A stretch of 64,000 nucleotides of DNA from Anoplolepis gracilipes. Its lineage: Eukaryota > Arthropoda > Insecta > Hymenoptera > Formicidae. This document shows positions 51,586-64,000 of this stretch, in pieces (position 1 is the first letter of the stretch; each line of letters opens with the position of its first letter). The stretch is from contig NC_132985.1 of the NCBI RefSeq assembly GCF_047496725.1, forward strand, positions 2,630,001-2,694,000, in the 5' to 3' direction. The notes beneath the pieces were generated by a model that was not told the origin of the DNA, made no database searches, and saw nothing but the letters and a program-made list of their open reading frames with translations. Made by a program: the position numbers and the translations under genes.

Positions 51586-54500
51586 GCTTTCCACCTCGTA
51601 CTAATTGACGTCATCGATATTGGTATCCGTCGACGAGCAGATTACTCCGCCGTAAACAACTCGGCCCACCGATCCACCCGCCCCGAGCTTTGTCGGTTCC
51701 CTCTGGTAGCCGCCGCGCGTTCTGTTTGGATGGGGAACCACCGCGTCACTTTGCCATCAGCCACTACCACACCGTCATGAGGCGTAAATAGGGATACGTA
51801 ATGCACGGTTGTAAGGCCGTTGCATTTCTGCATGTGCTGGTGACCCTATCCAGTGCTCGTCCCTTTTTGGAGGAGGCGCAGCCCCCCTCGTCATAGCGAA
51901 GGACCCATTTGCGACATGTAGTTTGATATCGTGTTTAATGTGTCGGAGATGTTGCTGTTTTCAATTAACTCGGAATGAGGGGAGGTGTATAATGTTTTGC
52001 TTAAAAGTAGCAATGGGAGAGAGAGAAATTGATTAGATGTAGGGGCGAACGGTAAATTGATGAAATGTTGAATGTTCTCCAATAATGATAAAATTGATTG
52101 TTGCTTTTTCAATAGTTTTATAATGACGATTATATATTAAACGAATGGTCATTTTTAACAATTATGTAGTAATTACAGATAATCATTTTTACAAGTAGAA
52201 GATAATTTTTTAATCAATTTTATTTATTTTAATAATAAATCTTTAAATATTTATAAAAAATATTCACACATATATTCTCACGTATGTTATATTCACATAT
52301 TTTCTCATGATTTATTTTTATCATATATTTTATTTCAATATTTTATCGTATGATTTATTTCAATACTTCTTCTAATTCATGGATTTCTATTCTGGAGATA
52401 GTACTCCATTCATTTAAATTAGTCATAAATATGCAGAATATATTTGACATAAAGTCGGACGTTATTTCAAGAGCAGACTCTTTGACGAACTTGTTAACTT
52501 TTTTTTAAATAAAATTTTCAGATTTAAATCCGCTAATTTTTAATAACGGATAGGACTCGAACAATTCAGACAATGATCACATGACGGATTAACTAGCAAA
52601 ATTACAGTATCTAAACGTTCTTATTCATCGTAAATCGCCACGATAAAGAAAGAGGCTGCGTAGAACAGCCACAACAGTCACTGACTTTCTGTCACAGCAA
52701 TGAATCGCGACTGCCACACCCTCGGCATCATCTGTACAAGAAAGTATCTAATCCTCTTGATTCACGGTCGATGCCATCGCTGCACACACAACCCTGTTTA
52801 ACTCGCTTCGTTTTTCGTTCCCTATCTCTTTCTTTCTCTTTCAACGTTGCCGAAAAGCCTCAAGATATCGCTCGCTCTCGCGCTCTTTACCACCCTTCGA
52901 GTCTACCATTTATCTCTTATTCCTCGTCGCGATATACGCTGAGATATATAAGAGAGAGATGTAAGATAGAGCGTCTGTGCGAAACAGGGGCGCTACGGTC
53001 TTTAACTCGCAAATGTTCCTCGTTCACTTTGCTGTATTAGATTCTAATAGGGGGTGACACACACGAGCCCAGAGGGTCATTCATGTTAAGAGCTCTTCGT
53101 CTCGTCTCGTCGCGTCGCATTGCACTTGACTTGCCTTAACTGAATGTTTACGTGGTCTCTGATTAAATCGTGCGATATCATTGCCAATTTCGTCAACGAC
53201 AAAGCCAGTATCACGGCAATAACTAATGATAGCTGGACTTTTTCTCTCATGTATAATTGTCATGAAATGCGCGACGAATTTAAAAGATTTGTTTGAGAAA
53301 ATTTATACAAAAACAACTTATGCATTACAGCTAAATATAGGTACAAAATATACTTTGATGCAGGATTATAAAGAATTAACTTTAGCGCAATATTTGCAAG
53401 CAAATTAATATTAAAATAATACTTTAATTTTTTACGTAATAACGCGTATGATAAAATAAAAATTTTAATTTAGAAAAAAATAAATATATTCTGAGAAACT
53501 AATTTATTTTGTCAAAAATTGTTTTTGCTAATTTATTAATTTAAGTCTTTGAACAAATTACAATACAGAATAATAATAGAATTATCTGTAGATAACCGTT
53601 CTTAAATTTACTATTATGTATAAGCAAATAAAAAATGTTTTATATGCGTACATTTTATGCAACAAAGTTGCATGCAAAATACTACATTTGTATCATTTAT
53701 TAGCTCAGATTATACGTATATATTGCCGGAAAATATCACGTTGCGAGAATTTATGCGAACCAATCACGCGCATTACAGAGAGTAGCTCCTACTTCCCATG
53801 AAGGATATAGGAGTCACATTCGAACAGCGACGTTCGGTTGATCGAATATATTAACGTGCGGGCAATTTGTACAGCCTGACGGATATAACCCTGTACCGAG
53901 TACCATCGACGGCAAAACGTATTCCGGAGATTACAGCTACCGAAATCCGTCGCGCTATTAGGCGAAAAAAAAGAGAGAGAGAAAGAAGCCTATGCGCGCG
54001 CGAGCGATAAGATATACGTTTCGATAATGAAAAAGTTATAAATCTAGAATTGTGAAATATATGACGGGCCGATATAAATCTTCATCGGGCAGCGCTGCCA
54101 AATCCCTTCGTACCGCGCAAATCCCTTTCCAATATTGAAAAAAGTGATAGGTCCAGTATGTAATGATCCGGTATTACCCGAAACCGCGAGGGAACGGTAT
54201 CGATCTATCGTTGTTATTCCGTTCGCATCGACCGCGTCGTTCTCTACATCCTCTCGTGTATTCAATTACAAGATATCACTCGCAAATAAAACATCGGTCT
54301 GCATGCTGCATTATACATACCGTTACAATTATACAATTTCCTTGATTACAAATCAGTTACAGATTACTTGAAATATATTTTTTTTGTAAGTTTTTCTTTT
54401 TTTTTTTTTTCTACGAGAGACTTTTTTCGTAAATTCATATTTCTAGAAATTTAATTTTAGTAACTGATAACACTTTATATTTATTTCGGGAGGATATTTT

Positions 54501-56300
54501 TTTCGATTGCGATTTTTTTTGCATAATATCGTAAAATTACAAAGTGACAGCTATTTCAGTCGATATCGTAATTTTTTTTCTCCGTCACATAGATACGTGT
54601 GAGTTACTGCGAGTGACTTCGCGATCAGCGCGCTCACCCTCCGGGAAACTTTAAAGCAAATCGCATACCGCGAGATAACGGGGAATTCATTGGGGGTGCC
54701 GATATAAACAAACCCACCCTTCCATCGTCTTTTTTTCCCCACTCCGAATCGGCCGGTCACGCAAAAGAGTACGCGGGTATATATTGTCGTAATATTTCGA
54801 AAAACGCGCCGGCATACACCGGGATCCAGGGGCAATCTCGCCCTCGAAGATGGCATATACGTGGAGGTGAATCGCCTCTTGCCGAGGAAATCCGAGGTAA
54901 TTGAATGCTAACCCTCTTCGCCCCCGCGACGCGTCTCCCCCGCCGCGCCCACGTTTCGCGCAACCCCTCCTCGTCCGCCCTCCGTATCGCGTTCCTCATC
55001 CACTTCCTCCCCTCTCTCACCCCGTGGGCTTCAGGGGGCGCCATGCTCGCACTCTCGCTTCCCCTTCGCCATCACTCACCGACACAGACTTGTAGCTTTC
55101 AATAAAAATGTAAATATGGCGGCGTAGAACGAGCCAATGACAGCGCTACATCGACGCCCGGAGTCCGTGAGGGATAGATAGATAGAAAGAGAGAAAGAGA
55201 GAGAATGGGAGAATCCTGCCCTGCGGCAGGGGTTGAAGGTTTTGGAATGGGAAGCTAGCTCTCTCTCTCTCTCTCTTTCTCTCTCTTTCGGAGGGTCGAA
55301 GATGGCGAAGGAAGAGAAGAAGGAAGAGGGGAACGAAGGACGAGAGGTAGACTTCGGCTCGAAGCCGAAGGTGGCAGGCGGAGGAGCTTGCGGGGAAGGG
55401 AGCAGAGTGACGTTCGTGGAGGGGAAAGAGGGGTGCAAAAGCTCCCACGGAAGACGAAAGAAGGAGAGAGAGAGAGAATCTCTCCATCCTTTCGTTCACC
55501 GTCACCGCGGCCTCACCCGAGTTTCATCCATGTCTCACCCAGTGTTCCTCGTTCTCCTCTCTCCTTTCGCTGTCGGTGAGAGAGAAGCGAAAAGGGGAGA
55601 GGGGAGGGAGGATGCACCGTCGGCGTCCGTGAGAGAGCGACGCCGAGGATGACGCAGGTGCCGCAAAGCTTGACACGTCTCCGGCTGTTTTGTCACCTTC
55701 TTTTATCCTTCGAACTTTTTTACCGGCTACCTCGTTAGATGCCCTCTCTTTTCCATCCCCTTTTTCTCGCTCCCGTGTGCCCTCTCCGCTTTGCGGGTGG
55801 GGCGCGTTGATGGAGTAAGCCGGGCGACGAGCGGGACGCTTTTTAAAATCGCGCATCCACGCGAGCGAGCCGTTTTTTGCGGCTGTCGTCGTAGTGGGTT
55901 CTTTCCCTCTTCTCTTCCCGGATAGGGAGGACCCGTTGACGGGCGACCGTGGCGGATTTCTTTTTTCGGGGGGGGGGGGGAGATTTTTCGGCCGCGGATT
56001 ACTCGTGGCGCGCGCGGATTTGCGTTTTCGCACTGAAGCGATGCTTTGATCGATCTCTCGATGTCAGCAACGAACTCGAAGACAAATGCCTCTTCGCCTT
56101 TCTTTTTTCTCGAAGCGATATGATTGTGAATATTCCTTGAATAGTCGGAATATTCGAAACGTAAATCATGCAAAGCACCGTATTAAACTTTTCCTTACGC
56201 GTAATCCTAAACTTAAAAAGAAACATCTCAATTTTCGGAGATAAATGTTAAGAATGATCTTTTTTATTTTTAAAGGAAATAGTGTCTTTTAAATAAAAGC

Positions 56301-56342
<42 letters not shown>

Positions 56343-56621
56343 GCAGATTAATTAAAATATTATTTGCATCTGATTATATCGAATGTAAAACGTAGTAGTA
56401 TAATGTTACCTTGACTTGGGATTCCGACATTCCGAGGGCGTACGCTAATTTGGCGCGCTCTGGGCCGGCTAGGTACTTGGTCTGCTCGAAGGTCTTCTCC
56501 AGAGCGAAGATCTGCTGTCCACTGAACGTAGGCCTCGTGTGCTTCTTCTTGCCGCCATCGTGTTCCCCGGCACCGCCGCCCGCTCCCGTCATCGCTTGCT
56601 GACAGCCCAGCTGTTGCGACA
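41827..56621 (-). CDS. HGTX: NK6-class homeobox transcription factor (partial, last two coding exons)
   Basis: Exon 56621-56410 (enters in phase 1, ends in phase 0) joins 42051-41827. Together they give 144 aa ending at a TGA. The homeodomain begins KKKHTRPTFSGQQIFALEK, continues through YLAGPERAKLAYALGMSESQ, and crosses the junction at QVK/VWFQNRRTKWRKKHAAEM. This is the Nkx6/HGTX signature, including the AAEMATAKRR extension. The C-terminal tail is acidic and glycine-rich, ending RRELEQQYRH. HGTX/Nkx6 is a nuclear DNA-binding regulator of motor neuron and interneuron fate in insects and vertebrates. The N-terminal exon or exons, expected to hold the eh1-like repressor motif, are not recognisable up to 64000. 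The intron between homeodomain residues 46 and 47 is about 14.4 kb. Confidence 0.93.
47833..47915. repeat. (TC)n microsatellite
   Basis: A pure TC run of about 83 bases in the HGTX intron, the longest dinucleotide array in the window. Confidence 0.9.
51241..51268. repeat. (GTCGA)n pentanucleotide repeat
   Basis: Five to six copies of a TCGAG/GTCGA-type unit lie about 55 bases upstream of the (GCGGT)n array. Confidence 0.8.
51323..51422. repeat. (GCGGT)n pentanucleotide minisatellite
   Basis: About 17-18 copies of GCGGT are split into two blocks (51323-51354 and 51365-51422) by a short AT-rich interruption containing the near-palindrome GCTATATAGC. The minus-strand reading gives repeats of HRTAP, but no gene context supports translation. 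Confidence 0.9.
56302..56341. repeat. (ATT)n microsatellite
   Basis: A TTA/ATT trinucleotide run lies about 70 bases downstream, on the minus strand, of the HGTX donor site at 56409. Confidence 0.9.
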
Positions 56622-59600
56622 CTGCAACATTCGCGTCATCCGATGAGTGGTTCCTGAATATATATATATATCTGTTTCGCTTTACTGCGAATGGATTAAT
56701 TAGCCTTAGCTGTGATGCCGTTTAACTTATCCTTCAATACAGCATACAGAACGAGAGAGTGAATTAAAGTGATGATTCAGTGTATCCGCGCTCTTTAAAG
56801 GTATAATCGTATTTTATAAATTTATTCTCTCATTTTCCTGGAAATTTTTAAATATTACGATTTTTTTTTGGAATATCAGTTTTTTTATTTATTATGCATC
56901 GCTATTATATATAAATAAATCATTAAATAAATAAATATATATATTTAATATCATTTTCTCTGAAATATCGGTTATTTAAAATGTATATATTACATTTATA
57001 GTAAATGTTAATTTTTACCACACCGATCGTGTCGACCATTAAAATGAGAATTGGTAACTTGCATTAAAATTCAGCTATCGCTTAAAAATCCGCAGCGAAA
57101 TTTCGATATCACATCCACGAGCCGGCTGCGAATTTTCATTGCGTTCTCGGCAACCGCGTGCATCCGATCGCGTGTGCTATCGTATGGACATTCTATAGGA
57201 TCCCCCATGATCTCTTTTCCGACTCGTAGAATGAAAAGGGGAAACTGCAAGCCCCATCTGTGACTTTCTGTCGTGACAAGTCATAGGGAAATAGTATCGT
57301 ATTTTACTTTGTTACATTAATATCAATCTCTTCTCTGGATTATCTCTTTAAGTGAGGGCAAGTGTTTGAAACAAGTATATATGTCTGTATATGTATGGAG
57401 CAAGTATATCGGTATTGTATCTTCTTAATATAAATCTGATTTTATTATATTATTAGTATGCTAATTTTACAACACAATAAAATTTATTTAAGAAAATGCA
57501 ACGCGCGCGCTATTGTATGCACTTGTTCCATATACACACTCACCTTCATTTATTCTACGTAGGAAAAATATGCCTGCGATATATCTTGGGGCATAATTAG
57601 CTTCCGCGTTATAACTGTAAGAAGTATTTCATTTTAACCGCAGTTCGAAATTAATTCGCCGTTCCTGGAATTAATTACGGTCCTTATAACGTTGGTAATT
57701 ATTGTCGCAGCCATTTAATGTTTCTCCCTTTCATTCGACCTACGATTATAACTAATTTTTCTGTGAAATGTGTTCTTTCAATTACTTATATCTTTTTTAT
57801 CTGATATATATTATTCTTGGCAAATCTATTGAGACAATATTTAATATAAGATTAAAATAATATTTAATAAGATGTATCGATATCTCTTGTTAATATTCAT
57901 CTCACTGAGATGATACAACTTTATAGATTTAATTATTTTTACAATTATACTTAACTTAGAATGCAAAACGAATGCTGCTTTTTACATTAGCTTGTGTTCT
58001 TCATATTATTCTCACAATATGCAAATGAATTTTATTGTACTTTTTTTAACAGAATTAATAATTTTTTTATTTATATATCTATGATTATATCTTATGATTA
58101 TATCTTAGATTACATTACTCTCTGTACTATTATATTATTACTCTCAGTTTTTCAGCTTGTTAAAAACTATATTTTTAATTTATAATTTTAAAGCATTTAT
58201 AATTTTAAATCTTTAATTATTAATTTTATTAATCTAGTTATAGCAGTAAAACTCTCATAAATTAAACGAGTTTATCCTATTCGTTCCGGTTCATCATTTT
58301 TAATCTCAGTCACTCGGTTACATGGTCCAAGTCTTAATTAGATCGGAAAAAACAGGTCCGAGAAAATTTTCGAGAAAGACAATCAAAGCGGGGGCCGACT
58401 TCTGCGGAAACAAGAGGGGGTCGCATACGGTTCGATGTGGCATGTGGGCGCGTATATACAAGGGGGCAAAAGGGATTCAGAGGGGTAGGTGGATAGAAGG
58501 AAGGGTCGACGCGGCAGGGTCGTCGTGACGCGGTACAGTGTGGGTTGTGGGACTTTAATTTAATAAAGCAATTTGTAACGGAATACGGAACGAGGCAATA
58601 ATGGCCGGTCGGCGGGGAGGGTTCTAATGAGCTGCTTACCGCACTCCAACCCCGGGGGTCTTCGACGGCGAGGAAGGGGAAAGGGGGGGGGGGGTATACG
58701 TTTCCCGCCGTTGGATATCCCCTATTCGTCCTACTAAGCCGTCGCGCATATTTCCACAGTCACCTTCGCAAAACCCGATAAGTCTGCGTTTTTATCAAAA
58801 TTTCTATGCGTTGCATACGGTGCATTACGGAATTTCTTTTAATAATTTTAGATTTGCTTCTCGAGATGAAGCGTCATATCAGTGTCATCGTGTAATTCAT
58901 CAGAGAACTTATGATAAATAATCACGCACTCATATGAAGATTAATCATTATCCTTAATCCATTATCTAGATTTTAATTCCTATAAAAGAAGAGTTATTGA
59001 GAAATCAAGAAATAATCATACGAAAGTATTACAGTCAATATTAAACAAAAGTATACAGTCATGCGATTACAACATTGACGATTATTATATTTTTCGGCGT
59101 ACAAATTTTTAAAAGATATAAAGAGATGGATATGACTCTCACTATACCTTACTATACTTTTGCATATATATAAAATAATAATGGAACAATATGTAAAGGA
59201 AATATTGCAGCTCAATACACACGAAAGCTTTTTAATTAAAGTTCCTTGAATTTTTTTAAACAAACCAGATATCTGGTTATGTCCGATCATTCTGACGATT
59301 TATTGCTCGACTTTTTCCGCAAAATATTTTTTTTTCACATGGGAATTTGGACCGGTGATATAAAGTTTTAATACATTCACATCGATACCATACCAATTCC
59401 AATTGAATCCTGCCAATTCGCGCAAACTTTTTCAACAAAGAATAGATTAATAAATGAAATTAATAAAATGAAGCGTTAGTTTTCACAACCTTAAAAATCA
59501 TTACTTTACAGTGAAAATATATATAAAATTCTTCTATATTATTTCATTTTTTTCAAACGCGAATAAAAATCTTCAGATCCACACGTTTATTTATTTAAGC

Positions 59601-62600
59601 ATTAATCGATCAAAGAACTAATTATTTTCTGCACGTGGCAAAATTTGTCGGCTTATCATTTTCCACTACGTTAACGGATTCCGAATTAATCTTTATAGCG
59701 TGTCGCAGCGCAAAGTGGAGGGAGCGGAAGGGAGGACTAGGACCATAATTTAATCAGCCGATTTAGAGTGAACAAGTGACACGCGCGTGTCAAACAGTGT
59801 ATGCGAGCGAAATCGCTCTGGATAATGCGTATATATCGATACCTGCACATATATACTCTCACACACACACTCGCGTCCTGGCACCACTACCGCGGATAAC
59901 GCTCCGATGTCCGATTAGACGAAGTATCGGCACAGCAAATTGATGCATCCGCCCGCACCGTGTCGATGTAAATCAGCAGCAGGTGACCGTATCGGGACGT
60001 TTCAAAAAAAAGAGGAACGATCAAAAACGAGACACCGCGCGCGGCCATTCGTAATATTCGTTATCGGTGGAACGGAAGTCCGAGTGCGCGAGGCTCGACG
60101 CGCTCGATTGCTCGATTTATACGGGGTGAGCGACCCCCCGCTCGCGCGGTGTCACGGACCGTTTTATCCACCCGAGAGTTCGGAGCGAAACAAATCATTC
60201 GTGGTAAAGATGCGTCGCGATTCGGACATGGAGAGAGAATGAGAGAGGTAGTTTGAAATACAAAATCTTTTTACTATTTTTTTCAACGATATCAGAATTT
60301 TTTGCATTGTTTTAAAATAGCAAACAGCAAACAAAAATCGACCATATAATTATAATAATAATATTAAATTTAGAATTAAAAATAATATGTAATTCGTTAA
60401 TTTAGCGTGACTAATTCTCACGCTAGTATAATCAATTAATCGATATTCAGAATGACGACTAAACTGATGCAAAATAAAAATTTCTTTCAGAGGGGTTTTA
60501 TACACACATATATGTGTGTTAAAATTTAAGATAATATTAAAAGAAATAATTTCTTATCACAGAAAAAAACATTTCCGTCCACACATATACGTTATTTATA
60601 TTCCATTAACAATGATATTTTAGTGCAATACTTTTAGTAGAGTAAGAAGTCAAGGATGACGCAGGGCGATGATTCGTCTCTTTGACGTAATTGAATCGAA
60701 TATCACTCAACTTCTAAAAAGCATGATCGCTCGTGAAGGGGCTGCTCGCTCCATCGACGACGTGAGTAATAACGACGCGCATCGCGTCGACTGACGTCCG
60801 AGAGGAATGCTTTATCGAGTGTACAAAGTATGTTGTCACCAAAAAGTAAATGGATGCTTAGTTAATTCGAACTAATGACGGCATTCTGCTACACTGGTTA
60901 TGCGAAATCCATTACAGAGGCATCGGCGCGTATCGAAGGGTCGCGATTATTATTGAAATTTTTATATCGCTTTTACTAAATATAACAAAAAAAAATTTCA
61001 AATATTAAAAATAATAAAATTTAAAAAATGGCATTAAATTATATTAATATTGCTTAATAAATATGTTTAATTATTTAATAAAATTTTTGTTTTATATAAT
61101 ATATATATATATAATATATATATATATACATATATGTATATGTATGTATGCATAAAAATGGATTTCTAATAATGTGGTATAACTTTCGTTTCATCGAAGG
61201 ATTATTCTTGATTTTTGTACCAATATTATATCCCATGAAACACACTCGCGAGATATTATTGGAAGCGGTCGTCTTCTCTCCCTGCTAGGATGATTTGCTC
61301 TCCGTGTGGGTACATCGTGAGTAATAACAATATATACATTGGCCTGCCGAAACCGCCGGAATCTCGTCGCGTCAGCGACGTTTTCATTACTGAGTTCGCT
61401 TATATGACGCTTACCCGGGCAGAGTTTCATGTCCATAAAGCCCACCCGATGAGGAAATCGGGATGAGACGAGACAGTCGGTGAAGGCGGGAGAGAAAAGG
61501 AAAAACGCGGAAAAGAGTGAGCAGTGATGGCGTGGAAAAAAGCGACAAAGTGAGAAAGAAAATACAGGAAGGAGAGTGGCAGGAATAACAGTGTACGTCG
61601 TCGATGTATAAACAGAAACAAGGTGCATGCTATCCGACGCTCTCGTTATGAGAATGGGAATAAGGGGAAGAACGTGTGGATGGATAGATGCCCATCATTT
61701 TTAGAAGTTCGTGTTTTATGCATAGGATGTTATATAGAAGTAAGATGGAATGTTATACGTTTAAGGGGAGAATCTCTTATAAGGATTATGGAATAATATT
61801 AATTAAAATTATTAAATCTATGATTAGTATTTATTAATTGATATTGATATAAGCTATTAAAAGAACATAAATTATTAAATGCTATAAATGAAAAGTAATT
61901 ATAACAAGAAGACTAATAGGATGAAATTACAAGAGAATCAAATTTAAGATTTTTTTTTTATATCTAAGGAATGAATATACAGTAGATCAATATTTAAACA
62001 TTTTTTGGATAAAGGGCTGCTTCTATAAATATACTTTTTGCTTGATTCGGTTTTAAACTGCGATTTTTAGTCAACATTGAAATTGTTTTTAGATTATTTT
62101 AGACTTTTCTAATGTTTTAATTAGTAAAAGATGTTTTCAATTATTGCTGCAAGTATCGAATAAACATCGAAATGATTATATTATTATTAATCCTCTATGC
62201 CATTAAAGTACGAGAGGGAAATAAGGGTGACGGCAGGAGGGGGAAGGATAGAAGCAGGTCCAGGCTAGCCCAGGCTAGTTTATCTCGAGTATAGTTATAC
62301 CCCGATACACATATACGGTGCGGAGGCATAAATAGACGACGGTTCCCGTGGCGGTCGTTCGGCAATGCCTCGTGAGGGCCATGAGCCGATCAACGTTTTG
62401 CCCCAGAATATAAAATATACCGGGTAGCCGGCGTAACTCTTATGTTCCGTACAGAGCGGGGTTTGCGTTGACTGGTTGGCCTCTCTCCCCACGGCAGGAG
62501 GATTTGAATCCGCATGTACCGGGCGATAGAAAAGGCAGGCTGGCAGACACGAATGCCTTCCCCTTTCCCCTCCTCTACCCCCACGCAGTTAAAATATTGC

Positions 62601-62762
62601 CGGAGTTATTCGCGCGAGTGTGGAAAACGTAGCCATGGAGAAGGGACGGCAGCTTCCCGGGGGTGGAGGTAGGGTTGATATTGAATATGATGATATCCCG
62701 ACGCCGCAGCGCGGACTACCGCTACCACCCTCTTATTCGCCCTTCACGATACATACGACACA

Positions 62763-62820
<58 letters not shown>

Positions 62821-63121
62821 CTCTCGTGGCCGCTGTGTAACAGCGAACATCCGAAACACACACGTGCGCCCCCACATGGTGTGTCCACGCCCGCGTTGTA
62901 CACGCTGGCGTTTTACCGTCCTCCTTACGTCGCGGTATAGCACATGTGTCATCTCGTGCGAGGAAAGGGGGGGGGGGATTAGGGGAAATTGACGTATGCG
63001 TGTGCTGTCCTTCTCTGTCTCTTATTTTCCGACACCATTCGTCTCCGTCTGTCTCACCGCGAAGAGAAACGACACGAGACGTCACGTGTTCCTTTACTTT
63101 GTGATTTTTTTTTCTTTGCAG
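56622..63121. other. Upstream or intronic DNA of HGTX without recognised exons
   Basis: The HGTX exon at 56410-56621 is preceded (minus strand) by an intron acceptor (AATGTTGCAG), so at least the start of this segment is intron. CpG-rich blocks occur at about 58320-58740 (with a poly-G run near 58684), 59690-60240 and 62200-62760. A TA-rich run lies near 61100-61140. I searched for the expected NK6 N-terminal landmarks on the minus strand and did not find them. Open frames in the CpG-rich blocks are compositional. Confidence 0.45.
62763..62816. repeat. (TC)n microsatellite
   Basis: A TC run inside a CpG-rich block near the right end of the window. Confidence 0.9.
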
Positions 63122-63200
63122 TACCCTTAATCATCTTCTCATAAGGGCGGAGGTGTATACACGATGAGCGATCGGCCGTACTACCATCGGGGATGTTCCG
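63122..63200 (+). other. Possible first coding exon on the plus strand
   Basis: A strong acceptor (T-rich tract, then CTTTGCAG) precedes 63122. A frame starts at ATG 63164, reading MSDRPYYHRGCS, and meets a good donor GTATGT at 63201 in phase 1. This is the layout of a 5' UTR/first coding exon, but its continuation would lie beyond the window and I do not recognise the peptide. Confidence 0.25.
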
Positions 63201-63361
63201 GTATGTATGTCGGAGGAGGGGAAGGATTCCGTTGGCTAATTGAGCGTGAACCGTCCAAGTGCCCGAGGGAGTGCGAAGGGTATGCGTCGGCACTTGATAA
63301 CGATCGGGATCAACCTGCTACGATCGACGTTGTTGATGTCTACACGTTAATGATAATTTAA

Positions 63362-64000
63362 GTGCATTTAATGTCTAAATGATAATTTTTTTAATTTATA
63401 TTAAAAAGTTTACGCAAAGAAGACGCTCACGAGAGAACAAAAAAATGAGAATCTTGATTATTTTGAAAATTTATTTTAATATTTTTTTGCAATGAATCAC
63501 AAAGACACAAACTAAATAAATTACGATATCCTAAATAGCTATAGAATTATGTAATTAATGCATTGTGTTATTATGTTTATTTTATTTAAAATCAAGTAAA
63601 AAATATTAACTAATTTGCATGTGAAGGACAATCTATATTAATAAATTAGAAGATAATATTAGTTATCTCAATATTTCTGCAATTTAATTAAGCATGCGTA
63701 TATGCAATATTTCGTTACATCTATGAAACTGTAAACTCAGTAATTCGAATCGATTTTAAATTTCAATATTTTTCAAGATGTATAGAACACAATTTTGTCT
63801 TATTTTTAGCATTATATAGAATTGCAATTTTATCAACATTCTATAAATTTCTATAAATATAAAATATTTTTAATTTTAATAACGATTATTCTATGATATT
63901 TTTACGAATATATTTTATATTTATAACATACATGTATATAATAGAACATAGAGATACAATTTTTTGTTTTTTTCGAATCGATTAACACACAGATAAAGAC
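63362..64000. other. AT-rich DNA at right edge
   Basis: No exon, repeat array or RNA gene was recognised in this strongly AT-rich terminal stretch. Confidence 0.5.

Larger units (their letters stand above)
42052..56409. other. 14.4-kb homeodomain-splitting intron of HGTX
   Basis: No coding exon was found. AT-rich stretches alternate with CpG-rich blocks at about 42600-43150, 44380-44900, 48180-48720, 50750-51800, 53800-54260 and 54600-56060. Simple repeats are dense: (AAAG)n near 43354, poly-T near 45090, (TC)n at 47833-47915, pentanucleotide arrays near 51241-51422, (GA)n near 51557, (CT)n near 55258 and poly-G near 55968. A large intron in a developmental regulator often carries enhancers; this is inference, with no motif-level proof. 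Confidence 0.5.

Overview
The window is eukaryotic and almost certainly from an insect, most plausibly a hymenopteran such as an ant. Short exons with GT/AG introns lie in very AT-rich DNA that is interrupted by CpG-rich blocks, and (TA)n, (TC)n and poly-T simple repeats are abundant. The species call is inference; the splicing and the protein families are read directly. No tRNA, rRNA, CRISPR array or bacterial-type operon was seen.

Layout. Positions 1-339 are a palindromic foldback element (MITE-like). A divergent nicotinic acetylcholine receptor alpha-type subunit runs on the minus strand (4220 down to 1167; 8 exons, 429 aa). Next on the minus strand (12806 down to 5748; 14 exons, 1301 aa) is a single-pass membrane protein with one thrombospondin type-1 repeat, a CUB-like region and a long acidic, Ser-rich tail; it may be THSD1-related. 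Positions 12.8-18 kb are non-coding with CpG-rich blocks and one orphan coding-like exon. SCYL2, an endosomal pseudokinase, is on the minus strand (23089 down to 19601; 7 exons, 859 aa), head-to-head with USP8, an endosomal deubiquitinase, on the plus strand (24277-31811; 11 exons, 1002 aa). Positions 31.8-41.8 kb are non-coding by protein criteria but hold a duplicated promoter/first-exon-like module and a possible spliced exon. The last two coding exons of the homeobox gene HGTX/Nkx6 (minus strand, 56621 down to 41827) are separated by a 14.4-kb intron placed inside the homeodomain. The N-terminal exon or exons of HGTX lie outside the window or were not found. Positions 56.6-64 kb are upstream or intronic DNA with CpG-rich blocks and a possible plus-strand first exon at the far right.

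How the genes relate. SCYL2 and USP8 share a roughly 1.2-kb intergenic region with an NRF1-type palindrome and a YY1-type site, and both act in clathrin/endosome trafficking, so a shared bidirectional promoter is a reasonable inference. The other genes show no obvious functional link. The exon models for the four complete genes were built by hand; every junction has GT/AG borders, matching phase and an uninterrupted frame, so these are the most reliable statements here. I did not find a clearly new multi-gene system. The best leads are the unusual pore of the receptor subunit, the duplicated promoter module at 35-36 kb, a piggyBac-type MITE inside a USP8 intron, and several orphan splice-bounded exons.
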